64,000 nucleotides of DNA, from assembly GCF_020731415.2 (NCBI RefSeq), contig NZ_CP088273.1, forward strand, positions 2,237,001 to 2,301,000, written 5' to 3'. The notes beneath the pieces are model-generated. The model was not told the origin of the DNA. It did not search any database and saw nothing but the letters and a program-made list of their open reading frames with translations. The translations under genes were made by a program, and so were the position numbers. Below, piece after piece: positions 45,496-54,879 of this stretch (the stretch's first letter is position 1; each line of letters starts with the position of its first letter). This DNA comes from Phyllobacterium sp. T1293. GTDB lineage: Bacteria; Pseudomonadota; Alphaproteobacteria; Rhizobiales; Rhizobiaceae.

Positions 45496-46478
45496 TTGTC
45501 AGCGCGTATTCTTGCAGAAAAGTCTTCAGCCTTGTCGGCGTCCATAGCGCGCTGGTTGATTGATGCGGCCTGAATGACCTGCTCAAGCGGCTTGCTCCTG
45601 TCTATGGCGCCAAGATCGTACAAATAACCGGGCAGATATCCCGATAAAATAACGCGGTAATCAACCGGTAGACCAGGCGTGATGGCCCTGATCATATCGA
45701 AAATCACCGTTGTGCAATTGGCCGTTACTGTATTGTAGAACTGTGCCGCTTTTGACAGTCGGTTTCCGGTATCCAGATAGGACAGAAACAGCGCCTGACG
45801 CATTTCCGGTGTCATGTTGATCCGGTAACGATAGACATCTTCCTTACGGATATTGGTGCGCACGCGGATAATATCGCGCTCATCGGCAGCGATCATCGCT
45901 AGTTCAAATTCCTTGAAGAAGCCGCCCACTTCGGAAAACTGCTCGTGACGTTCTTTGCGGATTTCGGCAGAGAACACGACATGCTCGCCATCGGTAAAAC
46001 CAAAACTCACCAGCGTATGGGCAATGGCCGGGCTCGACCAGTACGATAAGAATACGTCGACCGAATCCAGTTTCTCCAGATCGTAGGAGCGGACCTCCCA
46101 GCGCGGTGTGTAATCCGTTGCGCTGCGCCATTCAAAATTGCGGATATTGGCCAGAGTGACATGATTACCGCTGAGTGTGCCTGTCACCGTCTGCGCCACG
46201 TCATCAGCCCAGATGCGATTGAGCGATGGCGTGATTGTGCTCCACCAGAACAGCAAGGCAGCCATAACCGGTATAAGCACAGCCAAGGCACGGCGGACGC
46301 GTCCGGTCACTTCAAGCCAGAGAACGACAAGGCCGATAATGATCCAGACGGCAACCAGACCGGCGACACCGGGAAGGCCGAATGGCAGTTGATACCAGAG
46401 AGCAAGCCCGCCCCAAACAAAGGCAAAGACTGTCAGGAGAATGAGAACAATCAACGCGGGGATACGTAAAAGGCGCAA
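45492..46478 (-). CDS. DUF4105 membrane protein
   Basis: The 328-residue protein has three hydrophobic helices in its first ~90 residues and then a soluble periplasmic domain. TANCTTVIFDMIRAITPGLPVDYRV with Cys and GYLPGYLYDLGAID are DUF4105 landmarks. The HTLVSFGFTDGEHVVFSAEIRK block supports the family. Its role is unknown; the NC-type cysteine region is suggestive of a papain/NlpC-like hydrolase, but that is unproven. Confidence 0.8.
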   Translation of the reverse strand: MRLLRIPALIVLILLTVFAFVWGGLALWYQLPFGLPGVAGLVAVWIIIGLVVLWLEVTGRVRRALAVLIPVMAALLFWWSTITPSLNRIWADDVAQTVTGTLSGNHVTLANIRNFEWRSATDYTPRWEVRSYDLEKLDSVDVFLSYWSSPAIAHTLVSFGFTDGEHVVFSAEIRKERHEQFSEVGGFFKEFELAMIAADERDIIRVRTNIRKEDVYRYRINMTPEMRQALFLSYLDTGNRLSKAAQFYNTVTANCTTVIFDMIRAITPGLPVDYRVILSGYLPGYLYDLGAIDRSKPLEQVIQAASINQRAMDADKAEDFSARIRADN

Positions 46479-46563
46479 GATCCATGATCCTCAACTGACA
46501 GAGACACTGCGATATTCCCGGTACATCAAGGCAAAGGCAAGACGCTTTACATTGCCGAAAAAA

Positions 46564-46588
46564 GAAAGGCTCCCTGAAGGAGCCTTTC
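46564..46588 (-). terminator. Intrinsic terminator after the lipoprotein gene
   Basis: A 10-bp perfect stem (GAAAGGCTCC / GGAGCCTTTC) with a 5-base loop lies 22 bases past the lipoprotein stop; on the minus strand it is followed by TTTTTT. No T run follows in the other direction. Confidence 0.85.
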
Positions 46589-46610
46589 GAATGTCGCAAA
46601 ATATTCCGGA

Positions 46611-47279
46611 TCAATTCCAGGGAATGAGGTTCTTGAAGCTGAAGCCCTTATCCTTGCGGGCAGCGGCCTTGCGATCGCGTTCCTTCTTGGCTTCGTCTTC
46701 ACCCAGCTCATCAGTCGCCGCTGTTGCTGCTGGCGCACGATACTCCAGCGGCGGCTCGCTCAGATAACGGCGGGTTTTTGGTGAACCGGCGGTAGAGGCA
46801 AGACGACGCGCGCGGAATTCAGCAGATTGCGTCTTGGCCGACACGCCTGATGGCGGCGGGTTCCTGTCGTTGAAGAAACCATGTTCACCCGTATCAACCG
46901 ATTTGGCGGCAGGCACATCATTTTCGATCTGCGGGACATAGTTGGGGTTGTTCTGGTTAGCGGTCGCCTCATCACGCAAGCGCTTGCGGCGCGCTTCCGG
47001 CGATTCCGGCCAGTTGGCACTATTGGCTGCCATGGCATTGTCCTGCGGCGCAGGCAATTGCCCCGGCTTGCCAACGACAGGGCGAACCAGATCAGGGCGT
47101 GGATTGTAGGTAATCGAATCTTTTTTCTTGGGCCCAAACGAAGCGATATTGGAAACGTCATCCAACAACTGGCTACCGGCTGTTTTGTTCGTCCCGTAAG
47201 TTGGCGACGAAGCACATCCGGCCAACGTCAACGCCGCAAGCATTGCACCAAGAACTGTAATACGTCCGTTCAAATCCAT
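46611..47279 (-). CDS. Hypothetical lipoprotein
   Basis: The 222-residue protein begins MDLNGRITVLGAMLAALTLA and has the lipobox LAGC; an earlier in-frame start at 47327 would place a poorly plausible tail before the signal. The mature region is low in predicted structure, rich in Asn, Pro, Ala and charge (PRPDLVRPVVGKPGQLPAP and ARRKRLRDEATANQ), and ends in a basic stretch. Similar unannotated lipoproteins occur next to ileS in rhizobia. I cannot assign a role. Confidence 0.7.
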   Translation of the reverse strand: MDLNGRITVLGAMLAALTLAGCASSPTYGTNKTAGSQLLDDVSNIASFGPKKKDSITYNPRPDLVRPVVGKPGQLPAPQDNAMAANSANWPESPEARRKRLRDEATANQNNPNYVPQIENDVPAAKSVDTGEHGFFNDRNPPPSGVSAKTQSAEFRARRLASTAGSPKTRRYLSEPPLEYRAPAATAATDELGEDEAKKERDRKAAARKDKGFSFKNLIPWN

Positions 47280-47435
47280 ACTCGCCACTTTCGCCCCAAG
47301 CTCATATTGCCGACTCAGCCGATTCAATAGGCCCGTTCCATGCCCTGCCTGTTAAATCAGGCAACTCAATGGCAAGCCTTTTACATGAGGCCCGTCCCAA
47401 TAAGCAAGCCGATGCAAGCTTTTGTTAAGCAAAAT

Positions 47436-47460
47436 GCGGATCATCCAGTGAATGATCCGC
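47436..47460 (-). terminator. Intrinsic terminator after ileS
   Basis: A 9-bp perfect stem (GCGGATCAT / ATGATCCGC) with a 7-base loop lies 11 bases past the ileS stop, followed on the minus strand by ATTTTGCTT. The T tract is weak but its place fits. Confidence 0.7.
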
Positions 47461-47470
47461 CTTTATACAC

Positions 47471-50389
47471 CTAAATGGCGAGTTTGCCGAGTTTTGCCAA
47501 TTCATGCAAAGCAGCGGCATCTCGGGCCGAAACGTCAGGATAGGCCGGATCTGAGCCAACATCATGGGTATAACGCCATGAACGGGCACATTTCGTGCCG
47601 GTTGCACGCTCGGAAACAACAGCCACACCTTTTACATCATCGGCAACAAAGGCCCCGGAAGGAGCCGCCTCACCTTTGATCGTGATGGCACTGGTGATGC
47701 AGATCTCGGCCATATCCAGATCTGAAACAGCGCCAAACAATTCCGGATCGGTGACATAAACCACCGGCGCGGCCTCCAGCGATGAACCAATGCGCTTGTC
47801 GGCACGCTCCAGTTCCAATGCACCGGTAACTGCACGGCGAACTTCCCGCACCTTGCGCCACTTTTCAGCCAAGGCGTCATTCTTCCACTCGGCAGGCGTT
47901 GCACGAAACTGTTCAAGATGCACGGATTTTGCCGTTGGATATTGATCCAGCCATGCTTCTTCGGTCGTGAATGGCAACATCGGCGCAAGCCATGTCACGA
48001 GACGGTCGAAGAGATGGCGCACAACCTGCAGTGAAGCGCGGCGCTTCACACTTGAAGGCGCATCGCAATAGAGTGCATCCTTGCGGATATCGAAGTAGAA
48101 CGCCGACAATTCGACGTTCATGAAATCGATCAGCGAGCGGGTGATGCGCTTGAATTCGAAGGCATCATAGCTTGAACGGACCAGTTCATCGAGTTCAGCG
48201 AGGCGATGCAGCATCAGCTTTTCAAGTTCCGGCATATCCGCATAGGCAATCTCATCACCGGCATCATGGGCCAGTGTGCCAAGCATCCAGCGGATGGTGT
48301 TGCGCAGCTTGCGGTAGGAATCGATGTTCGTCTGGATGATATTCTTGCCGAGACGCTGATCTTCCCAATAATCCGTGGTCATGACCCAGAGGCGCAGGAT
48401 ATCGGCGCCTGAATCCTTGATCACATCCTGCGGCGTCACCGTATTGCCGAGGGATTTCGACATTTTGCGGCCCTCCTCATCCATAGTAAACCCATGGGTG
48501 ACAAGGGTGTTGTAAGGCGCACGGCCGCGGGTGCCGCAGCTTTCCAGCAACGAAGAGTGGAACCAGCCGCGATGCTGGTCGGAGCCTTCGAGATAAACGT
48601 CGGCAGGCCATTTCAGATCAGGACGATCTTCCAGCGTGAAAACATGGGTCGAACCTGAATCGAACCACACATCGAGAATGTCGCGTACCTGCACCCAAGG
48701 CTCGTTCGCCTTTTCGCCAAGGAAACGCTCGCGCGCGCCTTCGGCAAACCACGCGTCGGCACCTTCCTGCTCGAAAGCTTCAAGAATGCGGGCATTGACG
48801 GCATCGTCTTTCAGAACATTGCCGTTCTCATCGGCAAAGACACAGATCGGCACGCCCCACGCACGTTGGCGGGAGAGTACCCAATCGGGACGATCTTCAA
48901 TCATGGCACGCAAACGGTTCTGACCGCCAGCGGGCACAAAACGTGTCTCGTCGATGGCAGCAAGGGCACGGGAGCGCAATGTGGTCTGATCGCCGAGGTC
49001 CTTGTCCATATAGACGAACCATTGCGGTGTATTGCGGAAGATCACCGGCTTTTTGGACCGCCATGAATGCGGGTAGCTGTGCTTCAGCCTACCGCGGGCA
49101 AACAGGGCACCGCGCGCGATAAGCTCGTCGATGACGGCTTTGTTGGCATCGCCCTTCTTGCCGTTGTCATCGATGACACGCGCAGCGCCGCCTTCGCGGT
49201 CAGGGCCAAGCCCCGGCGCGTCCTTGGTGTAGAATCCGGCATCATCGACGGTGAACGGGATCGCTGCAGAAATTCCGCGCGCTTCCAGTTCGCGGGCGGC
49301 ATCGGTCCATGCATCGAAATCCTCGCGGCCATGGCCGGGAGCTGTATGAACGAAGCCCGTACCAGCGTCATCAGTGACGTGATCGCCAGCAACCATGGGA
49401 ACCACAAATTCATAGCCACCACCCAGTCCCTTGAAAGGATGCACAAGCGTCATTGCGGCAAATTCATCTGCCGAAATTGCCCTGATCCGCTTAAAGGTCA
49501 GTTTGGCTTTAACAGCGGATTCTTCAGCAAGCGCATCGGCGAAGATAAGCTTTTCGCCGGGGCGTGGTCCGAAATCGTTCTCAGCGGTTTCAACTTCATA
49601 GAGACCATAGGCGATGCGCGGCGAGTAGCTGACCGCACGATTGCCGGGGATGGTCCATGGCGTCGTCGTCCAGATAACCACATGTGCGGATTTGAGATCA
49701 TCCGCACCGGTGGAGACCGGGAATTTCACCCAGATCGTGTCGCTCTCATAGTCCTGATACTCGACTTCGGCTTCAGCCAGCGCGGTACGCTCGACAACCG
49801 ACCACATAACCGGCTTCGAACCGCGATAAAGCTGGCCCGACATGGCAAATTTCAAAAGTTCGCCAGCAATGCGGCTTTCGGCGTGAAAGGCCATCGTCGT
49901 ATAGGGGTTGTCGAAATCACCTTCAATGCCAAGACGCTTGAACTCGGCGGATTGGATCTTGATCCAGTTGGTGGCGAACTCACGGCATTCCTTGCGGAAT
50001 TCGTTGATCGGCACCTCGTCCTTATCCTTGCCCTTGGCGCGATACTGTTCCTCAATCTTCCATTCGATCGGCAGACCGTGGCAATCCCAGCCCGGCACAT
50101 AATTGGAATTGAACCCGCGCATCTGGAACGAGCGGGTGATGACATCCTTGAGGATCTTGTTCAGCGCATGGCCGATATGGATGTTGCCGTTGGCATAGGG
50201 GGGGCCGTCATGCAGGACGTAAAGCGGACGATCTTTCGCATCCTCCCGCAGCTTCCTGTAGAGGTCCATGTCGCCCCAGCGCTTGACAAATTCCGGCTCC
50301 TTGGCGGGCAGGCCCGCACGCATCGGAAAGTCGGTCTGCGGCAAATAAAGTGTCTTCGAATAGTCGAGTGGCTTGGACGTGTCGGTCAT
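47471..50389 (-). CDS. ileS: Isoleucine--tRNA ligase
   Basis: This 972-residue class I synthetase charges tRNA-Ile. The HIGH motif is in [17 protein letters not shown] and KMSKS in [12 protein letters not shown]. The editing domain with [15 protein letters not shown] is present. The C-terminal zinc region keeps only one cysteine ([16 protein letters not shown]); three of the four cysteines of the E. coli knuckle are missing. The length is normal. It is transcribed alone, with a terminator after it. Confidence 0.96.
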   Translation of the reverse strand: MTDTSKPLDYSKTLYLPQTDFPMRAGLPAKEPEFVKRWGDMDLYRKLREDAKDRPLYVLHDGPPYANGNIHIGHALNKILKDVITRSFQMRGFNSNYVPGWDCHGLPIEWKIEEQYRAKGKDKDEVPINEFRKECREFATNWIKIQSAEFKRLGIEGDFDNPYTTMAFHAESRIAGELLKFAMSGQLYRGSKPVMWSVVERTALAEAEVEYQDYESDTIWVKFPVSTGADDLKSAHVVIWTTTPWTIPGNRAVSYSPRIAYGLYEVETAENDFGPRPGEKLIFADALAEESAVKAKLTFKRIRAISADEFAAMTLVHPFKGLGGGYEFVVPMVAGDHVTDDAGTGFVHTAPGHGREDFDAWTDAARELEARGISAAIPFTVDDAGFYTKDAPGLGPDREGGAARVIDDNGKKGDANKAVIDELIARGALFARGRLKHSYPHSWRSKKPVIFRNTPQWFVYMDKDLGDQTTLRSRALAAIDETRFVPAGGQNRLRAMIEDRPDWVLSRQRAWGVPICVFADENGNVLKDDAVNARILEAFEQEGADAWFAEGARERFLGEKANEPWVQVRDILDVWFDSGSTHVFTLEDRPDLKWPADVYLEGSDQHRGWFHSSLLESCGTRGRAPYNTLVTHGFTMDEEGRKMSKSLGNTVTPQDVIKDSGADILRLWVMTTDYWEDQRLGKNIIQTNIDSYRKLRNTIRWMLGTLAHDAGDEIAYADMPELEKLMLHRLAELDELVRSSYDAFEFKRITRSLIDFMNVELSAFYFDIRKDALYCDAPSSVKRRASLQVVRHLFDRLVTWLAPMLPFTTEEAWLDQYPTAKSVHLEQFRATPAEWKNDALAEKWRKVREVRRAVTGALELERADKRIGSSLEAAPVVYVTDPELFGAVSDLDMAEICITSAITIKGEAAPSGAFVADDVKGVAVVSERATGTKCARSWRYTHDVGSDPAYPDVSARDAAALHELAKLGKLAI

Positions 50390-50630
50390 TTTTCCAGCTT
50401 GTGAACAGGCCCGCGCGTGATCGCAGCAGGCTAAGATGTGACGAAAATCAAAAAAGAGCGCAATGGCGCATCCGGAAAACCCGGACCTTCCGCACCCGCA
50501 AGCCTAGGCTTCAGGCAAACCGGAAGGCCGGGCCAGTAATTCGTGGTGTCTGAAGTGGGATGGAGCGCGCAAGCGTCCAGGAAACAGTTTTCATGAGCGC
50601 GCTTTTAGCAATCACTGCTTCCAGAATAAA

Positions 50631-50662
50631 GGGGCTGACGCAATAAACTTCGCATCAGCCCC
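50631..50662 (-). terminator. Intrinsic terminator after the MipA/OmpV gene
   Basis: An 11-pair stem (GGGGCTGATGC with GCGTCAGCCCC, one G-U pair) and a 10-base loop lie ten bases past the OmpV stop, followed by TTTATT on the minus strand. The 282-base gap to ileS otherwise shows no gene. Confidence 0.78.
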
Positions 50663-50671
50663 AAATCCGCA

Positions 50672-51520
50672 TCAAAGTGCGAAATCGAAACGGTAGGTTG
50701 CCTGAAGGCCGAAGGTGGCCTGATTGGCTGAACCGCGCTCCTTGACAATACTGGAATCCGATGCCGGGCCCATCAGGCGGCTATATTCCGCATAGGCGCT
50801 GGTTTCGATCTTGTCGGTGGTTTTCCAGGTGATCTGTCCACCGACACCAAGCGATTTCAAACCACCGCCACTTGGCTTGTAGGACGACAGACCGGATGCA
50901 ACGGCTTCTGTCGGATTTATCCCGTAATATTGCTGGAAATAGTCCTTTGAGGCGAGCGTGGCGCGGGGACCGGCGGAAACACGAACCGTAGGCGTCAGAT
51001 CGGTAAAGGCATCAATGGCAAAGTCGGCAACGACGCCATCATGCGAACCGATGCCCCGGCGCACTTCAACACGGCCACGAATATTGTCTGTCGGATAGAA
51101 TTCGGCAAAGCCACCGAGTTCAACGCCCCAATCAACATCATGCACACCCTTGAGGTGCGCATCGCCACTGTCACGTCCGGTGATCAGCTTGCCGGTGATA
51201 CCGGTGCGGAAGACGCCTGTATCGATAAGGCCAATCGATGCATTGTCATTCAGAGAGCTGAACCGCGCGGCGGCTCCGGCGCGTCCAAGAGAAATAACCG
51301 GCGCTGCACGCAGGAGATAATCATTGGCACCTTCATAACGCGGGGCGATGAACCCCTTTGCGCCGAGTGTCAGATACCAGTCACCGGACCACCAATGCTG
51401 GCGCGGGGCCGCAGCGGTCTGTGTCTGCTGACCGTCCGAATAATATTCATCGGCAGAACCTGGGGCGACACCGGCAAGAACAAGGGCGCCCGAAAGAGCA
51501 GCGATGAAACGAATATGCAT
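50672..51520 (-). CDS. MipA/OmpV family outer-membrane protein
   Basis: The 282-residue protein has a signal peptide (ALSGALVLAGVAPGSADEYY) and beta-barrel strands: HWWSGDWYLTLGAKGFIAPRYEGA, the RVEVRRGIGSHDG strand and a C-terminal strand ending FGLQATYRFDFAL with the terminal aromatic pattern of outer-membrane proteins. Family members include the MltA-interacting scaffolding protein MipA and the osmoregulated OmpV. No partner is nearby. Confidence 0.87.
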   Translation of the reverse strand: MHIRFIAALSGALVLAGVAPGSADEYYSDGQQTQTAAAPRQHWWSGDWYLTLGAKGFIAPRYEGANDYLLRAAPVISLGRAGAAARFSSLNDNASIGLIDTGVFRTGITGKLITGRDSGDAHLKGVHDVDWGVELGGFAEFYPTDNIRGRVEVRRGIGSHDGVVADFAIDAFTDLTPTVRVSAGPRATLASKDYFQQYYGINPTEAVASGLSSYKPSGGGLKSLGVGGQITWKTTDKIETSAYAEYSRLMGPASDSSIVKERGSANQATFGLQATYRFDFAL

Positions 51521-51625
51521 GAAGTCACTCCAACAATTTCGCCTGGGAGGGCGGCAGATTTGAAAGCGACGCTACCCAAAGATAGATAAAATTGGATTTA
51601 TTCTTATGGTAAACAATTTACCGTT

Positions 51626-52606
51626 TCATTGAAAGTTAAGCGTGTCATCCAATGGAGACAGCGGCTTGACACCCTGTAACAGACCGCGCGCCTCTTCCTC
51701 ATCGCGTCTGATCTGCTGCATCATCGGCTCAAGTCCATCAAACTTTTCTTCGCCGCGCAGATAGGAGAAAAATGAAACCTCGCAGATTTCGCCATAGAGA
51801 TCACCGGTGAAATCAAACACATAGGTTTCAAGCAACGGCTCGCCATCCGTATCAACGGTCGGTCTGCGGCCAAAACTCGCCACACCGTCATAAAGCGCTC
51901 CATCAGCACGCCGAAATCGCACGGCATAAATGCCTTCCTTCAAATGCGTCTCGGGAGGCAGAACCATATTGGCAGTGGGAAAGCCGATTGTCCGGCCAAG
52001 CTCTTTGCCATGGATTACCTCGGCGCGAATCCGGTGGCGATATCCAAGAAGCCCTGACGCTTCGACAATTTCGCCTGCCCCCAGAAGTTCGCGAATGCGG
52101 CTGGATGAAATCGCCTGCCCGCCTTCATCGCGGAAGGCATCAACGAGCGTTACCTGAAAGCCGCGCTTTTCTCCGGCATCCATCAGGAATGCCGGGCCGC
52201 CCTGACGTCCTTTGCCGAAGTGAAAATCAAAACCTGCAACGATGCGGCTGGCACCAAGACCGGCAACAAGGATTTCGTCCACAAACACATCAGCGGTAAG
52301 CTGCGAGAAATCGCGGGTGAAGTGACATTCCACCACCGCATCAAATCCGAGCGCTTCCAGTATGGAGGCTTTTTCAGCGGCGGGCGTCAGCCGGTCAACA
52401 GGCTGATCAGGCACAAAGACACTGCGCGGATGCGGTTCAAAGGTCAGAACCAGCGAAGGCTTGCCTGCCGCGTGAGCGGCATCGAGCGCCCGGCCCAGAA
52501 CAGCCTGATGACCCCGATGCACACCATCAAAATTACCGATCGCCACCACCGCACCCCTCAGATGCTCCGGCAGATGAGAAGGGTCTGTCAGGCGTAGAAT
52601 CGGCAT
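51626..52606 (-). CDS. ribF: Bifunctional riboflavin kinase/FAD synthetase
   Basis: This 326-residue enzyme makes FMN and then FAD. The N-terminal adenylyltransferase has GNFDGVHRGHQAVL (the HxGH-type site) and the TFEPHPRSVF stretch. The C-terminal kinase domain has GRTIGFPTANM and a YGEICEVSFFSYLRGEEKFDGLEPM end. It follows the HAD gene by 12 bases. Length and motifs are typical. Confidence 0.95.
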   Translation of the reverse strand: MPILRLTDPSHLPEHLRGAVVAIGNFDGVHRGHQAVLGRALDAAHAAGKPSLVLTFEPHPRSVFVPDQPVDRLTPAAEKASILEALGFDAVVECHFTRDFSQLTADVFVDEILVAGLGASRIVAGFDFHFGKGRQGGPAFLMDAGEKRGFQVTLVDAFRDEGGQAISSSRIRELLGAGEIVEASGLLGYRHRIRAEVIHGKELGRTIGFPTANMVLPPETHLKEGIYAVRFRRADGALYDGVASFGRRPTVDTDGEPLLETYVFDFTGDLYGEICEVSFFSYLRGEEKFDGLEPMMQQIRRDEEEARGLLQGVKPLSPLDDTLNFQ

Positions 52607-52618
52607 GATGCATTTACC

Positions 52619-53476
52619 TCAGGCGAGAGCCGGCATGGTGGCAACGGGATTGCTGCCATGCTTTTTGAGAAAGGCGAGCAGCTTTTCCAGATCAAATAGG
52701 CCGCCCATCACATAATCGCCAGCGTGAATGCCGCCGGAGATGTACAGCACGTCGATCCCGAAGAGATCAGCACCCTTCACATCTGTGAGCATGCCATCGC
52801 CAATAGCAAGCACGCGCGACAGGTCAACCGGCTTGCCGCGCACCGCTTCGGCAGCGGCGATTGCTGCTTCGTAAATGGGGCGATGCGGCTTTCCGGCAAT
52901 CAATGTCCGCCCGCCAAGCTGTCCATAATCGCGCGCCAAAGCACCCGCACACCAGATCAGCCGGTCTCCGCGTTCCACGACAATGTCAGGATTGGCGCAG
53001 ATGAAAGGCAGATTGCGCGAGCGAAAGCGCGTGAGCATATCTACATAATCTTCAGGGCCTTCGGAATCATCATCGAAAAAGCCGGTGCAGACAACAACAT
53101 CCGCTTCGCGCTCTTCGGTAAGCTCGACATCAAGCCCCTCATAAAGGGTCTCATCGCGCTCCGGCCCCAGATGAAACACGCGGCGCGGCGCATTGCGGAT
53201 CAATTCGCGCGTCACATCGCCTGAGGTAACGATGCGGTCATAGGCGGATTTCGGTACGCCAAGCATTTCGATCTGCTGGGCAACACCAGCAAAGGGGCGC
53301 GGCGCATTGGTGATCAGAATGACAGTCTGGCCGTTTTCACGGGCGCGCTGCAAGGCGCTGGAAGCTGCGGCAAAAGAATCAATGCCATTATGCAAAACAC
53401 CCCAGACGTCACACAGGAGAACATCATAACGGTCCTTGAGCGCATCGAGACGCTGCAGATGTAGCATATCGGTCAT
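52619..53476 (-). CDS. HAD-superfamily hydrolase, TIGR01459/NagD-like
   Basis: The 285-residue protein begins MTDMLHLQRLDALKDRYDVL with AAGGA upstream. HAD motif I is CDVWGVLHNG with Asp23, motif II ITNAPRP and motif III/IV IGDGMLTDVKGAD. The class IIA layout, with a cap domain between motifs II and III, matches the phosphoglycolate/NagD group and the TIGR01459 family often found next to ribF. It may dephosphorylate a flavin-pathway or sugar phosphate substrate; that link is by context only. Confidence 0.87.
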   Translation of the reverse strand: MTDMLHLQRLDALKDRYDVLLCDVWGVLHNGIDSFAAASSALQRARENGQTVILITNAPRPFAGVAQQIEMLGVPKSAYDRIVTSGDVTRELIRNAPRRVFHLGPERDETLYEGLDVELTEEREADVVVCTGFFDDDSEGPEDYVDMLTRFRSRNLPFICANPDIVVERGDRLIWCAGALARDYGQLGGRTLIAGKPHRPIYEAAIAAAEAVRGKPVDLSRVLAIGDGMLTDVKGADLFGIDVLYISGGIHAGDYVMGGLFDLEKLLAFLKKHGSNPVATMPALA

Positions 53477-53573
53477 GCCGATCCTTTCAGATTGCCGGAG
53501 CGAACTAAGATGGCATCGCTTAGCCGATAGCGGCAATCGTGTCACCTGTGATTGTCGTTGGGGATGACAGGGA

Positions 53574-53924
53574 TCAGGCGGCCGCCAAGTCCAAACCGCG
53601 ACTTGCAAGACGGGTGCCGCATTCGCTGAGCACATCAACCAATGTCCTCAAACGTTGCCCCTCTTCCGTCAGGCTGTACTCGACACGCACCGGAACTTGC
53701 GGAAAGACCGTGCGCGTGACGTAGCCAGCCTCTTCAAGGGCACGCAGATCAAGTGTGAGCATGCGTTGCGAAATCTTTGGCATGTCGCGGCGCAGATCGC
53801 TGAAACGTTTCGTTCCTTCAAGCAGATAATAGATGAGGAGGATGCGCCAGCGCCCGCCCAGCGCCAGCATGGCATTTTCCACGGGGCATTTGGAAACCAG
53901 ATCTTTCATCGTTGGTACCATCAT
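53574..53924 (-). CDS. HxlR-family transcriptional regulator (first of three)
   Basis: The 116-residue winged-helix protein carries the HxlR signature LVSKCPVENAMLALGGRWRI and QRMLTLDLRALEEAGYV. The cysteine in KCPVENAM is the redox-sensing position used by YodB/QorR. In-frame ATGs at 53924, 53921 and 53909 leave the start uncertain. It is divergent from a glutathione transferase gene, so that gene is the likely target. Confidence 0.87.
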   Translation of the reverse strand: MMVPTMKDLVSKCPVENAMLALGGRWRILLIYYLLEGTKRFSDLRRDMPKISQRMLTLDLRALEEAGYVTRTVFPQVPVRVEYSLTEEGQRLRTLVDVLSECGTRLASRGLDLAAA

Positions 53925-53928
53925 CGAA

Positions 53929-53953
53929 TGTTGGTATAAAATATGTACCAACA
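53929..53953. promoter_or_regulatory. Inverted repeat TGTTGGTA-N9-TACCAACA, probable HxlR operator
   Basis: Perfect 8-bp arms with a 9-base A/T-rich centre lie between the divergent HxlR and GST genes. A third related half-site, GTTGGTACCA, sits at 53911-53920 at the start of the regulator. This is the spacing expected for a dimeric winged-helix repressor. Binding is inferred. Confidence 0.55.
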
Positions 53954-54042
53954 TTACATTTTTGTGCCTTCTTTACAATAGTTACCGGCATTGCCATCTT
54001 GCATTTCACCGCGGTCAGACATTCAAAAATGAGGAAATGAAA

Positions 54043-54747
54043 ATGGAACCTGTATTGTTTTACGGCGTGCCGCATGGCTGCTCTTTCGGATCGATTGTTG
54101 CACTGGAATGGCTTGGCCAACCCTATCGTCTCGCCCGCATCGACATGCTGGCAAAATCGAAGAGTGACGTCTATCGGCGCGTGAACACCATGCACCAGAC
54201 ACCGACGCTGCTACTGGAAAATGGCGCCAGCCTTAGCGAAAGCCTTGCCATTCTCCAGAACATTGCCGGACGGGATTTGTATAAGAAACTGGGTTTTGCC
54301 CAAGGCACAGAGGCCTATGACAAACTCAACCAGATGCTGGCTTATCTGCACACCAGCTTTCATTCGGCTTTTGCCCCAGCCTGGGCCGCCTACAAATTGC
54401 AGGAAGGTGATCCGGCGATCAAAATACTGCGTGATCTGGCAAAGCAGAAGGCAGCGGCAGGTTACGCTTATCTCCAGTCTCATCTGCAAGGCAAAGACTG
54501 GCTCGTCGCCGGCAACAGGACAATTGCCGATGCCTATCTGATCGGCATTGCCCGTTGGGGCGAAGATCTTGGACTGTTTGATCTCAAGGCTGATTACCCT
54601 GAGCTTTACAACTATCTGCAGAAGTTTGAAGCCGACAAGGCGGTGATCTTTGCCCATGCCATCGAGGATGGAAACCCTGCCGAGACAAGCGGCAAGTTCC
54701 TTGGCCATGTGACACTTGACGAGGTCGGAACACGGCTTGCTGCCTGA
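54043..54747 (+). CDS. Glutathione S-transferase-like protein
   Basis: The 234-residue protein opens MEPVLFYGVPHGCSFGSIVA, a thioredoxin-like GST N-domain (Cys/Ser region at ~12), followed by the TPTLLLENGASLSESLAIL substrate-binding loop and an all-helical C-domain with RTIADAYLIGIARW (the N-capping motif). The ATG at 54043 has GAGGA seven bases upstream. It is divergent from an HxlR regulator, so a role in detoxifying electrophiles is likely. The exact class is uncertain (beta- or Nu-like). Confidence 0.87.
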   Translation: MEPVLFYGVPHGCSFGSIVALEWLGQPYRLARIDMLAKSKSDVYRRVNTMHQTPTLLLENGASLSESLAILQNIAGRDLYKKLGFAQGTEAYDKLNQMLAYLHTSFHSAFAPAWAAYKLQEGDPAIKILRDLAKQKAAAGYAYLQSHLQGKDWLVAGNRTIADAYLIGIARWGEDLGLFDLKADYPELYNYLQKFEADKAVIFAHAIEDGNPAETSGKFLGHVTLDEVGTRLAA

Positions 54748-54765
54748 TCCCGCTTTCTGAAAATT

Positions 54766-54787
54766 CCATCGGGCAAGTGCCCGGTGG
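54766..54787 (+). terminator. Possible terminator after the GST gene
   Basis: A near-perfect stem (CCATCGGGC / GCCCGGTGG with one G-U pair) around a four-base loop follows the GST stop by 18 bases, but the T tract behind it is poor. Confidence 0.4.
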
Positions 54788-54815
54788 ATTGAATAAACTG
54801 GTCCGGTATGAGCGA

Positions 54816-54855
54816 TTGACAACAAACATATGAATATGTATTGATATGTTTGTTG
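54816..54855 (+). promoter_or_regulatory. Promoter and 12-bp inverted-repeat operator of the zinc efflux operon
   Basis: A TTGACA -35 (54816-54821) is spaced 17 bases from a weak TATTGA -10 (54839-54844). Across them lies a perfect 12-bp inverted repeat, CAACAAACATAT (54820-54831) and ATATGTTTGTTG (54844-54855), with a 12-base centre. The location, 25 bases before the efflux gene, and the A/T-rich dyad suit an ArsR/SmtB-type repressor that blocks polymerase until metal binds. Confidence 0.6.
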
Positions 54856-54879
54856 CCATCAACCATACGAGCCAGAACC

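Noticed and set aside
49067..50404. A 445-codon plus-strand frame opposite ileS
   Set aside because: It lies wholly inside ileS, whose motifs are intact, and its protein is unrecognisable.
50390..50630. Possible small RNA or leader between ileS and the OmpV gene
   Set aside because: Only short A/T- and G/C-rich patches and no recognisable aptamer, tRNA-like or T-box fold; the hairpin there is the OmpV terminator.
51590..51625. GGTAAA-TTG-TTTACC hairpin after ribF
   Set aside because: The stem is short and A/T-rich with no T run of note; too weak to list as a terminator.
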